DNA of 64,000 nt, taken from the NCBI GenBank assembly GCA_950097015.1, contig CATNEN010000025.1, positions 5,570,001 to 5,634,000 on the forward strand, given 5' to 3'. Numbering within the stretch: position 1 is the stretch's first letter; every line of letters begins with the position of its first letter. Source of the DNA: Macrostomum hystrix. Taxonomy: Eukaryota; Platyhelminthes; Macrostomidae. This document shows, in pieces, positions 52,850 through 64,000 of this stretch. The notes beneath the pieces are model-generated. The model was given only the letters and a program-made list of their open reading frames with translations, did not search any database and was not told the DNA's origin. The position numbers were made by a program, and so were the translations under genes.

Positions 52850-55800
52850 ATGACAGCTAAGGGCAGCAGTCGGACCGTTAGGCTTCGACAGGCCTTTTTT
52901 CCAAACGCCGACGACGATGGCGACGCATCAGCCGGCACCAGCGGCTGTGTTCTCCGACTAGCCGGTCCATGTGAGTCGTTGGCATTCGCCATCGACCTAC
53001 TGCTAGACTATCAGGCCGATGCGGACGCCGCTATTGAGGCAGCCAGTCATTTGACCGACTTACTCGCCATCGCCTCGCCGTCGACGTCGGCTCGCGGGGC
53101 TGCAACTCTGGCGGCTCTGCTTAGTCGAAAGCAGGCGTGTCGATTAGCATTCGCCGATCGTCCCGATCTGCTAGTTGCCCTGCTGGACCGTCTGCTGCTG
53201 CCTGACTGCGAAGGAAGCAGCGATGGCGATAGCGCAAATGTTGGCGAAGACGCCGAGGAGACTCTCCGACTGTCGGCAGTCGTATTGTGCCACGTCAGCC
53301 AATCGGAGCGCGGCTGTTTGGCTATCTGGCGCTGCGGTCGACTGTCTGGAAGGTGACCGTCTATGTTAACCCTAAAAAGGGCCGATTTAAATTGACAAAT
53401 TAAACTTAAGTTTAGACAAGCTACTATCATTTTCAAATACCCAAATTATTCCTTTCTTTCTGAATCTTACAAAATATTCAACGAGTCGCAATGAAAATCC
53501 GAAACAGAAGCAAAAATTTTTCATCTAGAATCACAAGGCATTAGCATCGTCGAGATATTCAGCGATTCTCGTCGGAGTGTCTGATGGCAAAAACCACCAA
53601 TATAGGCGGCGGGTATTTGAATACCCCCGTGATCTGTCTACTGTTTAGTATTTTTAACTCGGTACACAGGTCGCCAACGGCCGCCCTGCTGTCGGCTCTG
53701 ACACATCCGCCGGCATTGGCTCACGCTTTGACCTGCCTCCGGCGACTGTTGGCCAGCGTGCCGGAGTCGCGCCGCAGCGCCCGGCCCGGGCTGGCTCTAC
53801 TAGCCGGCCTGCTGGGCCTGGCCGATCGGCGACTGCTGGCCGCCGCCGCCGACTGTCTGCAACTGCTGGCGTTCGGTAAGAGTGGTGGGACAATTGGAAC
53901 TACTGTACAATGTCATCGTCTATTTGGTTGGCTTAACAGAACACATTGTGCCCTTTTACGACGACTTGAAGGTCGGTGGTTCGATTCCCGACTCTACCTG
54001 ACCAATTTTTGTCTTTTGGCAAGACACTTAACTCTGCGTTGCTTCAGTTCACCCAGCTGTTGAATGGGTGCAAGCATTAGAGTAATTGTGGGTGGGTGTA
54101 GCGTCCCCCCAGTCCATGGACTGAACAGCCGTACGCAGCCTTCAGATGCGCCGCGCAATAGCTGCAACCAATTGAAGTAGTTATTATACCATGAAAACAC
54201 ATTGAAAAAATTGTTTCGGTACATTGTTTTCTTACAAGTTGCTATTTAAATAACTTTACTGGTAACCTAGGCAAATTCCACCATAATTAGTATTACTGCT
54301 ATTGAATGTTTTCACCTCTTAGCCTAAAATAATAAGCTATCGGCATCTATTAATGACCCCACAGACACAACAACGCACTCAACATAGACTTAACCTCGTG
54401 TTAATAAATTCCAAACGTAATGCTTTGTCAAGGCGACCCCGAGACAAAACGTCGCCTGCTTGAACTCGACGTGCAAAGTCGTCTAGCCGACCTCCTTCGT
54501 CGGCCGTACTCTCGCAACGATGACCAAACTGATGAAGCTTCGGCGAGCATCGACGAAAATTTGCTAGTTGCGGTCGCGCGTCTCATTCGCTCCCTCACGG
54601 TGGAACCCGTTGGCAAGTCGGCCGCCATACGCGCCGGCTGCTTTGAAGCTCTGGCTGCTTACGCCGCTTCTGACGGCGCCACTCAGCGACTGCTGCTCAG
54701 CTGCCTGTGGCCTCTGCGCAATCTCAGCAACTGCTGCTGCTTTGAAGGCTCCCTTGCTTCCGGTGAGTTTCGGGGTGAGTGGCAGAGCGGACCAACGGTG
54801 AACAGTGAGAGTGTACACTGCCTGACGATGAGAAAGTCAGGGCAGATGTACAAACCTGTGTGAGCTTGTGCCTGCGTACAGTATCTGTGTGCGTGTGTGC
54901 TCAGGAGTCAGCGAAATGACAGCAGAATTGCCTCCCCGCTGGCTGTGGGTCTAGTATCCCCGAATGATGTGCCATTGTCCGCAGCCCTCCTGAAAATTAA
55001 TTTTTTTTTCCAGTGAGTCCTAGGATTCGAACTTGCCAATATCCTCAATCATCCATTCAGACTGCATCATGAACCTTCTGGCTCGCCTGACTCGCCTGCT
55101 GGCCTCCGAGGATGCGGACACGGCCACCTGTTCCGCCGGCCTGTTGTGCAACCTCACCTGCGGCAGTCGGCCCTGCAAAATGGCCGTTGTTGAAGCCGGC
55201 GGTGCCGCCGCTTTGACAATCGCTTTAGTAGCGTCAACGGCTGCCACTGGATTTCGGGAAGAATTCGCCGAACCGTTGGTGTGCGCTCTGCGTCACGTGA
55301 CGAGTGATCATTCGCTGGTTAGTTTTTATTAATGTTTTTGTTCTCATTTATGTAAGTAAATAAAAAATATTCTGTTTCGATCCATGAAATCCAAGATGAG
55401 ATCTAAACCAATCTCACATGAGATCTAACCCAATCTCACATGAGATCTAACCCAAAGTCACATGAGATCTAAACTAATCTCACATTAGATCTAACCCAAT
55501 CTCATATGAGATCTAACCCATCTCACATGAGATCTAACCCAATCTCACATGAAATCTAGCCCAATCTCACATGAGATCTAACCGAATCTCACATACAATA
55601 TCAATAAAACCTTAAATGAAATCAATGAAATCCTTGAGATCAGGGAAATCTGACATGAGATGAAACCGAATCACTGATGAGATGGATTCTCATTCTCACG
55701 TGTGATTATATCAAAGCCAATTAAATTATTAATTTTTTTCTAATAAAGGCCAACAAAGCTGCCGAGGAATTCTTTGCACACCGCGGGTCGGCTGCGTTGC

Positions 55801-58800
55801 ATCGCCTACTGAATGGCGAGGTCGGCCGCAATAGCTGCTCAAAGCTCTGCGGCAAGCCACTACTGAAGGCCATCCTAGGCCTCTGCCACAATATGGCCTG
55901 CCTCGGCAATCGCTGGCGAGCCGTTCTCATCGACAGTCGCCTCGCCGACTCGGCCGCTGTTGCAGTTCGTCGAGAAGCCGACTATTATAATCCCGGCCCG
56001 TCTTCAACCCTAATTGATGCTGACTGCGGCGTCAGCCCTGAAGAGGTTCAAGAGGTCGGATTGGCCTGCCTGACGGCGCTGGCGGTGATGCCAAAGTCGG
56101 GCAGTTCAACATTTGCAGCGTCGACTGCGTCTAGGAATCTGTCGTTGTCGGCTGCTTCGCCAGATTTTCTAGCCGCTCTGGCAAGCCTGATGCGCTCCAA
56201 GAGACTGTCGGTGGCAAGCGGAGCCGCAGAGCTGCTCGACCGACTGCGCTCAGCTTCGGCTTCTGCTGCTGCCGCCGCCGTTGCTTCTCCCCCATTGATG
56301 TCGCCGTCCGCATCGTCAGCCGTTGCTTGTTCTTCTGACAGCCGTAGTCGTCTAGTCGATAGTACAGGTCATCATCGGAAACCATATACGACTCGTTCGT
56401 CTGGCTGGGAGTACTGCGGCGTCGGGCATCGGCGTGACAGTAAGTTCCGGTTTGATTACTCACATCAGATAGTTTTGAGTTTAGATCGTGTCAGCTCAAA
56501 TCGTGTCAGTTTAGATCGTGTCAGTTCAGATTGTGTCAGTTCAGATTGTGTCAGCTTGGGTCGCGTCAGTTCAGATCGTGTCAGTTCAGATCGTGTCAGC
56601 TCAGATCGTGTCAGTTCAGATCGTTTCAAACTGTGTCAGTTCAGATTGTGTCAGCTTGGGTCGCGTCAGTTCAGATCGTGTCTGTCCAGATCGTGTCCGT
56701 TTAGATTGTGTCAGTTCAGATTTTGTCAGTTCAGATTGTGTCAGCTTGGGTCGCGTCAGTTCAGATCGTGTCAGTTCAGATCGTGTCAGTTCAGATCGTG
56801 TCAGTTCAGATCGTGTCAACTTGGGTCGTGTCAGTTTAGATCGTGTCCGTTTTGTTTATGTCAGTTCAGATTGTGTCAGTTCAGATTGTGTCAGTTCAGA
56901 TTGTGTCAGTTCAGATCGTGTCAGTTCAGATTGTGTCAGTTCAGATTGTGTCAGTTCAGATCGTGTCAGTTCAGATCGTGTCAGTTCAGATCGTGTCAGT
57001 TCAGATCGTGTCAGTTCAGATCGTGTCAGTTCAGATCGTGTCAGTTCAGATCGTGTCAACTTGGGTCGTGTCAGTTCAGATCGTGTCAGTTCAAATCGTG
57101 TCAGTTCAGATCGTGTCAGTTCAAATCGTGTCAGTTCAGATCGTGTCATTTTAGATTTGTCCTTTATACAGTTATATCTTCAATGTTTATTTCCTATCGA
57201 TAAACAGTTTTGGCCATTAATAGCAGAACTAGTCAGATTAGATTTGGTCTCATTTGCCAGTCTCATTCAAATGATAGATTCATGTTATTCTGCTTATCGA
57301 ATGGACGCCAAATTGGTCTTGACGTTACAAATAATGGCAGCAAATGAAGTCCCAAATTGATACGAATTTGCAAAAGCAAATTCAAGCAAAAGGCTAAGAT
57401 TCTATTTCAAATTCAGCCAGATAGGGTTGCCTTAATAAAACTTCAACCACCATATTCATCGCTCAATCCTTTCCTTTCAACATTTTAAGCTTCCGATGTA
57501 TTGATTTGATTGCCTATTAAGTGAAACAGGTGAAACTTTCTTATCAGGATATCATGATTGTTCAATTAGAATCTTTTGTCATTCTCCGTATTCCGCATGC
57601 GTGCAATAGTTGCAGATTCATGATTTGCAGCACAGTGTAATGCACAGATTTCCCTAATTCAACACTCTAATCGGATTGTATGCTCTTTAAAATCCTTCAA
57701 ATATTTCATCTCCTTTCAGACTTCCATCCCCTTCAAATCTCCTATCCCCTTCAATCCCTTCAAATCTTCCACCCCCTTCAAATCTTCCACCCCCTTCAAA
57801 TCTTCCATCCCCTTCAATCCCTTCAAATCTTCCACCCCCTTCAAATCTTCCACCCCCTTCAAATCTTCCACCCCCCTTTAAATCTTCCACCCCTTCAAAT
57901 CTTCCACCCTCTTCAAAGCTTCCACCCCTTCAAATCTTCCACCCCCTTCAAATCTTCCACCCCCTTCAAATCTTCCATCCCCTTCAATCCCTTCAAATCT
58001 TCCACCCCCTTCAAATCTTCCACCCCCTTCAAATCTTCCACCCCTTCAAATCTTCCACCCTCTTCAAAGCTTCCACCCCTTCAAATCTCCCATCCCCTTC
58101 AAATCTTCCACCCCTTCAAATCTTCCACCCTCTTCAAATCTTCCACCCCCTTCAAATCTCCCACCCCCTTCAAATCTCCCATCCCCTTCAAATCTCCCAT
58201 CCCCTTCCATCCCTTCAAATCTTCCACCCCCTTCAAATCTTCCACCCCCTTCAAATCTCCCATCCCCTTCAAATCTTCCACCCCTTCAAATCTTCCACCC
58301 CCTTCAAATCTTCCACCCCCTTCAAATCTCCCATCCCCTTCAAATCTTCCACCCCTTCAAATCTTCCACCCCCTTCAAATCTTCCACCCCCTTCAAATCT
58401 CCCATCCCCTTCAAATCTCCCATCCCCTTCCATCCCTTCAAATCTTCCACCCCCTTCAAATCTTCCACCCCCTTCAAATCTTCCACCCCCTTCAAATCTC
58501 CCACCCCCTTCAAATCTTCCACCCTCTTCAAATCTTCCACCCCCTTCAAATCTTCCACCCCCTTCAAATCTCCCACCCACTTCAAATCTCCCACCCTCTT
58601 CAAATCTTCCACCCCCTTTAAATCTTCCACCCCTTCAAATCTTCCACCCTCTTCAAAGCTTCCACCCCTTCAAATCTTCCACCCCCTTCAAATCTTCCAC
58701 CCCCTTCAAATCTTCCATCCCCTTCAATCCCTTCAAATCTTCCACCCCCTTCAAATCTTCCACCCCCTTCAAATCTTCCACCCCTTCAAATCTTCCACCC

Positions 58801-61800
58801 TCTTCAAAGCTTCCACCCCTTCAAATCTCCCATCCCCTTCAAATCTTCCACCCCTTCAAATCTTCCACCCTCTTCAAATCTTCCACCCCCTTCAAATCTC
58901 CCACCCCCTTCAAATCTCCCACCCCCTTCAAATCTCCCATCCCCTTCCATCCCTTCAAATCTTCCACCCCCTTCAAATCTTCCACCCCCTTCAAATCTCC
59001 CATCCCCTTCAAATCTTCCACCCCTTCAAATCTTCCACCCCCTTCAAATCTTCCACCCCCTTCAAATCTCCCATCCCCTTCAAATCTTCCACCCCTTCAA
59101 ATCTTCCACCCCCTTCAAATCTTCCACCCCCTTCAAATCTCCCATCCCCTTCAAATCTCCCATCCCCTTCCATCCCTTCAAATCTTCCACCCCCTTCAAA
59201 TCTTCCACCCCCTTCAAATCTTCCACCCCCTTCAAATCTTCCACCCCCTTCAAATCTCCCACCCCCTTCAAATCTTCCACCCTCTTCAAATCTTCCACCC
59301 CCTTCAAATCTTCCACCCCCTTCAAATCTCCCACCCACTTCAAATCTCCCACCCTCTTCAAATCTTCCACCCCCTTCAAATCTTCCATCCCCTTCAAATC
59401 TTCCACCCCCTTCAAATCTCCCACCCCCTTCAAATCTCCCATCCCCTTCAAATCTCCCATCCCCTTCCATCCCTTCAAATCTTCCACCCCCTTCAAATCT
59501 TCCACCCCCTTCAAATCTCCCATCCCCTTCAAATCTTTCACCCCTTCAAATCTTCCACCCTCTTCAAATCTTCCACCCCCTTCAAACCTCCCCCCCCCTT
59601 CAAATCTCCCACCCTCTTCAAATCTTCTACCCCCTTCAAATCTTCCATCCCCTTCAAATCTTCCACCCCCTTCAAATCTCCCACCCCCTTCAAATCTCCC
59701 ACCCTCTTCAAATCTCCCATCCCCTTCAAATCTTCCACCCTCTTCAAATCTTCCACCCCCTTCAAATCTTCCTCCCCTTCAAATCTTCCACCCTCTTCAA
59801 ATCTTTCATCCCTTAAAATCTTTCATCCCTTCAAATCTCCCACCCCCTTCAAATCTTCTATCCCTTCAAATCTTCCACCCCTTCAAATCTTTCATCCCTT
59901 CAAATCTTCCATCCCTTAAAATCTTCCATCCCTTCAAATCTTCCACCCTCTTCAAATCTTTCATCCCTTAAAATCTTTCATCCCTTCAAATCTTCCACCC
60001 CCTTCAAATCTTCTATCCCTTCAAATCTTCATCCCCTTCAAATCTTTCATCCCTTCAAATCTTCCATCCCTTCAAATCTTCCATCCCTTCAAATCTTCCA
60101 CCCCTTCAAATCTTCCACCCCCTTCAAATCTTCCACCCCCTTAAAATCTTTCATCCCTTCAAATCTTCCACCCCCTTCAAATCTTCTATCCCTTCAAATC
60201 TTCATCCCCTTCAAATCTTTCATCCCTTCAAATCTTCCATCCCTTCAAATCTTCCATCCCTTCAAATCTTCCACCCCTTCAAATCTTCCACCCCCTTCAA
60301 ATCTTCCACCCCCTTCAAATCTTTCATCCCTTCAAATCTTCCACCCCTTAAAATCTTCCACCCCTTCAAATCTTCCACCCCCTTCAAATCTTCCACCCCC
60401 TTCAAATCTTTCATCCCTTCAAATCTTCCATCTCTTCAAATCTTCCACCCCTTTAAATCTTCCACCCCCTTCAAATCTTCCACCCCCTTCAAATCTTCCA
60501 CCCCCTTCAAATCTTCCACTCCCTTTAAATCTTCCACCCCCTTCAAATCTTCCATCCCTTCAAATCTTCCACCCCCTTCAAATCTTCCATCCCTTCAAAT
60601 CTTCCACCCTCTTCAAATCTTCCACCCTCTTCAAATCTTCCACCCTCTTCAAATCTTCCATCCCTTCAAATCTTCCACCCCCTTTAAATCTTCCATCCCT
60701 TCAAATCTTCCACCCCCTTCAAATCTCCCATCCCCTTCAAATCTTCTATCCCTTCAAATCTTCATCCCCTTCAAATCTTTCATCCCTTCAAATCTTCCAT
60801 CCCTTCAAATCTTCCATCCCTTCAAATCTTCCACCCCTTCAAATCTTCCACCCCCTTCAAATCTTCCACCCCCTTAAAATCTTTCATCCCTTCAAATCTT
60901 CCACCCCCTTCAAATCTTCTATCCCTTCAAATCTTCATCCCCTTCAAATCTTTCATCCCTTCAAATCTTCCATCCCTTCAAATCTTCCATCCCTTCAAAT
61001 CTTCCACCCCTTCAAATCTTCCACCCCCTTCAAATCTTCATCCCCTTCAAATCTTTCATCCCTTCAAATCTTCCATCCCTTCAAATCTTCCATCCCTTCA
61101 AATCTTCCACCCCCTTCAAATCTTCCACCCCCTTCAAATCTTTCATCCCTTCAAATCTTCCATCTCTTCAAATCTTCCACCCCTTTAAATCTTCCACCCC
61201 CTTCAAATCTTCCACCCCCTTCAAATCTTCCACCCCCTTCAAATCTTCCACTCCCTTTAAATCTTCCACCCCCTTCAAATCTTCCATCCCTTCAAATCTT
61301 CCACCCCCTTCAAATCTTCCATCCCTTCAAATCTTCCACCCTCTTCAAATCTTCCACCCTCTTCAAATCTTCCACCCTCTTCAAATCTTCCATCCCTTCA
61401 AATCTTCCACCCCCTTCAAATCTTCCATCCCTTCAAATCTTCCACCCCCTTCAAATCTTCCATCCCTTCAAATCTTCCACCCCCTTCAAATCTTCCACCC
61501 CCTTCAAATCTTTCATCCCTTCAAATCTTCCATCTCTTCAAATCTTCCACCCCTTTAAATCTTCCACCCCCTTCAAATCTTCCACCCCCTTCAAATCTTC
61601 CACCCCCTTCAAATCTTCCACTCCCTTTAAATCTTCCACCCCCTTCAAATCTTCCATCCCTTTAAATCTTCCATCCCTTCAAATCTTCCACCCCCTTCAA
61701 ATCTTCCATCCCTTTAAATCTTCCACCCCCTTCAAATCTTCCATCCCTTCAAATCTTCCACCCTCTTCAAATCTTCCATCCCTTCAAATCTTCCACCCTC

Positions 61801-62771
61801 TTCACATCTGCTTATTCAGTTTCTGGCCATAATATAATGGCTCTAGAAATTTCAAGTAATTTTGAATTTGTTTCATGTAATAAATATTGTATTACTTTTA
61901 TCATTGCACGCTGTGTACTGAAGTAAGTGACAGAATCTATAAGTAAAATATTGGTATATAATGAGCGTTTATTAAGTTTTCTAGTCCAAAACTTTAAATT
62001 TTCATAAAATACTGAAAAGAGAGGGTTGTAGACTAGTGTTTCGGCTCAAGACTTGAAGGTCGGGGGTTCGATTCTCGACTACACAAGAACAATCTGTGTC
62101 CTTTAGCAAGACACTTAACTCTGCTTGGCTTCAGTTCACCCAGCTGTTAAATAGGTACCAGCATCAGCTGGGGTAATTGAGGCTGGGTGTGGCGTCCCCC
62201 CAGTCCATGGACTGAACAGCCGTACGCTGCCTTCAGAGGCGCCGCACAATAGTTGCGGCTGTGCTGTCGGCTGCACATCTGACCCAATTAGTGCTGGCGT
62301 AATCAATTATTGTTACTATCATTCAAATGCTTCATCGGAAGGGATTTTCCATGAAAAGTATTATAAACAATCCTTATAGCAGACTGAATCATCATTTTTT
62401 AATGAAAATCTACTATGCGTACATATTTACATGATTTCACTCGATCAACTGGTCAATTATTTTGCTTAAGCTGCGCTAAGCACGTGACTCTTAAAATTGA
62501 TTTATATATAGTTAAATCAACTAATAGCATTACTAAAAGCTGGCTTTTAATTTTCAAGTTTTTTGTTAAAATTGTAGCTCAATGCAGCAGCGGCAGCACT
62601 AGCGATAAAATCACGGATTTTTCTTCTCTGGCCAGCTATTTCAAAGGCCAGAGCAGCAGTTTCAATCGTTGCACTCTGCGCTGCTGCCAGGCTCAGCAGA
62701 GGCGCCAGTATGCTTACAGCTATCGGCAGCAGGCTTGTTGGACTGCGACTACTCTAGGCAATGGACATTAG
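52850..62771 (+). CDS. CTNNB1: Beta-catenin (armadillo repeat), divergent, N-terminally short
   Basis: Armadillo-repeat protein linking cadherins to alpha-catenin and transducing Wnt signals. Exons 52850-53352, 53670-53875, 54433-54762, 55061-55317, 55749-56439, plus a tentative last exon 62578-62771; phases agree (about 726 residues with it). Matches to vertebrate beta-catenin run in order: [20 protein letters not shown] (alpha-catenin-binding helix), [75 protein letters not shown]. By eye, charged-button lysines K312 and K435 correspond to K242 and K386, and H470 to H425, but N430 is Gly and R474 is Asp (D429). No GSK3/CK1 degron is seen upstream. The last exon is weak (0.35); without it the gene is defined to 56439. 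Confidence 0.82.
53548..53635. repeat. MITE-like fragment in beta-catenin intron 1
   Basis: Contains aaaaccacca...cgggtatttgaatacccccgtg, related to the terminal repeats of the 62.8-kb foldback element, and tcgtcgagatattcagcg, shared with about 63353-63372. Confidence 0.45.
53940..54190 (+). mobile_element. SINE family A copy in beta-catenin intron 2
   Basis: B box ggtggttcgattcccgac (about 53972), central ggcaagacacttaactctgc, then cagttcacccagctgttgaa and a 3' block with cagtccatggactgaacagc. The tRNA head is disrupted upstream. Same order as the 62-kb copy. Confidence 0.85.
54775..54990 (+). mobile_element. SINE family B copy in beta-catenin intron 3
   Basis: gagagtgtacactgcctgac, gatgagaaagtcagggcaga, tgtgctcaggagtcagcgaa and atgatgtgccattgtccgca match family B in body orientation. 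It begins about 12 bp after the splice donor; the tRNA head is missing. Confidence 0.8.
55385..55600. repeat. 22-bp minisatellite in beta-catenin intron 4
   Basis: About nine copies of catgagatctaacccaatct plus ca, with degenerate copies to about 55690. Confidence 0.93.
56465..57165. repeat. 15-bp minisatellite after beta-catenin exon 5
   Basis: About 46 copies of tcagttcagatcgtg, with variants ttgtg and cttgggtc. The period is five codons and the exon frame stays open through it to 57203, but donor gtgaca|gtaagt at 56440 argues that it is intronic. Confidence 0.95.
57695..61805. repeat. 4.1-kb pyrimidine-rich minisatellite (17-19 bp)
   Basis: Over 220 copies of cttcaaatcttccacccc with length variants (ccctt, cccctt) and catccc forms. 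Longer blocks recur: the cttcaaagcttccacccctt block near 57911 and 58651, and the tcttcatccccttcaaatct block near 60020, 60200, 60750 and 60930. The + strand is almost pure pyrimidine in long runs. Phe/His/Pro ORFs and Gly/Asp/Glu ORFs on the other strand are artefacts. Confidence 0.97.
62023..62318 (+). mobile_element. tRNA-derived SINE family A, near-complete copy
   Basis: Head gttgtagactagtgtttcgg with B box gggggttcgattctcgac, central agcaagacacttaactctgc, cagttcacccagctgttaaa, 3' block cagtccatggactgaacagc and tail gcgtaatcaattattgtta. It is the best-preserved + strand copy of family A. Confidence 0.85.
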
Positions 62772-62821
62772 AAATCCTCATTCTTAAGCAGTAGAAAGAC
62801 TGACACTGTTTTCCCCATAAA

Positions 62822-62947
62822 CACCACGGGGTATTTCAAATACGACAGCTCCCAAACCGAATGACCGATTTTCGTGAAAGTCCACGAGTTCTTGAAAGTT
62901 CTTGAATGGGAAAAATGTGGAGTGTTTGAAATACCCCCCTGGTGGTG
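62822..62947. repeat. MITE-like foldback element, 126 bp
   Basis: Left end caccacggggtatttcaaa (62822-62840) pairs with right end tttgaaatacccccctggtg (62925-62944) as terminal inverted repeats with a few mismatches. It has no coding capacity and no clear target duplication. A lone related end lies at about 27231-27252 in MCU intron 1 (accacggcgtatttcaa). Confidence 0.6.
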
Positions 62948-64000
62948 TCTCTATTGTTGACTATTTTTTGTTAATGTTAAACTTAATCTTAAATTTACTA
63001 GGTCAAATTCGCTTATCTGTTTTTCTGAGACGCATTAGGTCAGCAAGTATTTACTATCAAATCAAATTCTCGAGTTGATTTCTCCTCCGAAGGAGTAGTT
63101 CCGCTCGTGCTATGTAAGGGGTTAGTAAAGCCTTCTTTGTGCATGTAAGACACGAAATCATGTCAAACAGTGCACTCATTAATTCTATTTTAACTTCTTT
63201 TTTTTAAACTGCACAGTTTTAACAGTAGAACTACCATGGGGGGTTTTCCCTGACACCCGAACGGAACAATGCAAGCACACGAAACTCAAGAACACGGGCC
63301 AACTTTTTGTTGCGCATCTTCTGAAATAAGAAACAAGTCGCCAGCTCTTCAGACCGTCGAGATATTCAATGTTTCTGGCCGAATGTCCGATTTTTTCCAT
63401 AAGAGCTAGTGTATTTCATACACCCCTCAGTGGGGCCTTGCCAGGCCTTCAAAATTTACAGCATGTCACCCGAGTGTGCCTGCATCATCTCCGTCTTCGG
63501 TGGTCACCTACCTTTATCTAGACGCACTGCTGGACCTTCAAGGGCTACAACAGGTGCAACTAGGCCACTATGAACACCCTGACGCGAATTTCTCAAATTT
63601 CAATGCTCAAGCCAAAATATTAGGCGCAGCTCAACCACAGGACACCATCGCCTAGTCTGTCAACCAATCAGTCACCACCCAACGCTGTTAGCATTCGGGC
63701 GCTGCCAAAAAAATTGTCTGGGGCCTTGGTATAAAAACGGGCGGCAAAATGGCTTGGTAGTCCTGCTGTTAATTATTTTTTTAATTTGCGCCGAAATCGC
63801 TTCAATTTTTTCTCTAATTTTATAAACAAAATGTATACACCCACGCTATTCCTTTACTGCAAGTAGCTATGCAAATTTACTGAATTAATCGAATTATACT
63901 CGTAATTTACTGTTTCTATGTGCAATCATTTATTCTTGTCTTCAAACAGTTGCCACAAGTCAGTCAATAAATGCTCATTGTTTTTTTTCTTCAATTGCAG
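62948..64000. other. Intergenic DNA, possible start of a further + strand gene
   Basis: 63230-63445 is partly related to the MITE family. A TATAAAA motif at 63730-63736 lies in a fairly GC-rich patch, and the window ends exactly in a strong acceptor-like tract (gttttttttcttcaattgcag). No coding exon is visible, so the promoter idea is weak. Confidence 0.25.

Noticed and set aside
56440-57203. Beta-catenin continuing in frame into the 15-bp repeat
   Set aside because: A strong donor (acag|gtaagt) at 56439/56440 precedes the repeat and the translated repeat has no family resemblance; kept only as a splicing alternative.
57680-59765. Collagen-like or Pro-rich repeat proteins
   Set aside because: ORFs on both strands come from the pyrimidine-rich minisatellite.

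Overview
The window is animal nuclear DNA. It shows spliced genes with GT/AG introns, GC-rich exons set in AT-rich flanks, a Ty3/Gypsy LTR retrotransposon, an RTE-like non-LTR fragment, tRNA-derived SINEs and very many minisatellites. The proteins are recognisable but fast-evolving (very divergent huntingtin and beta-catenin). One SINE carries a hammerhead ribozyme between Pol III boxes, as schistosome SINEs do. A free-living flatworm is my best guess. This is an inference and other fast-evolving invertebrates are not excluded.

Layout: (1) about 1-12.75 kb, + strand, the C-terminal half of huntingtin (HTT), entered mid-gene, ten exons to a stop at 12564-12566. (2) 14.6-18.2 kb, + strand, a complete six-exon MMD/PAQR10-11-type membrane protein gene. 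(3) 19.3-20.9 kb, a 30-bp satellite with a 690-bp higher-order period, then AT-rich DNA. (4) 33.15-23.0 kb, - strand, a complete four-exon mitochondrial calcium uniporter gene (MCU), with a 5'-truncated RTE-like retrotransposon, SINEs, a GACA microsatellite and minisatellites in its introns. (5) 36.5-45.2 kb, - strand, an 8.7-kb Gypsy element with apparently identical 805-bp LTRs, gag, pol in the -1 frame at a GGGAAAC slippery site, and an extra ORF between pol and the 3' LTR. (6) 46.2-51.55 kb, + strand, a complete four-exon exostosin-2 gene (EXT2). (7) 52.85 to about 56.4 kb (possibly to 62.77 kb), + strand, a divergent beta-catenin gene that seems to begin just before its armadillo repeats. 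(8) 57.7-61.8 kb, a pyrimidine-rich minisatellite, then SINE, MITE-like and AT-rich sequence to the end.

The genes have unrelated jobs: a HEAT-repeat scaffold, a Golgi/ER PAQR protein, the mitochondrial calcium pore, heparan sulfate polymerisation, and adhesion/Wnt signalling. Nothing suggests a shared pathway. MCU and EXT2 are divergent, and the Gypsy element sits in the interval between their 5' ends. Nearly every intron longer than about 200 bp holds its own private minisatellite or a transposon. Minisatellites make up roughly a quarter of the window and account for most of its long spurious ORFs. All exon boundaries were chosen by eye from splice consensus, phase continuity and remembered protein homology; no alignment was run.
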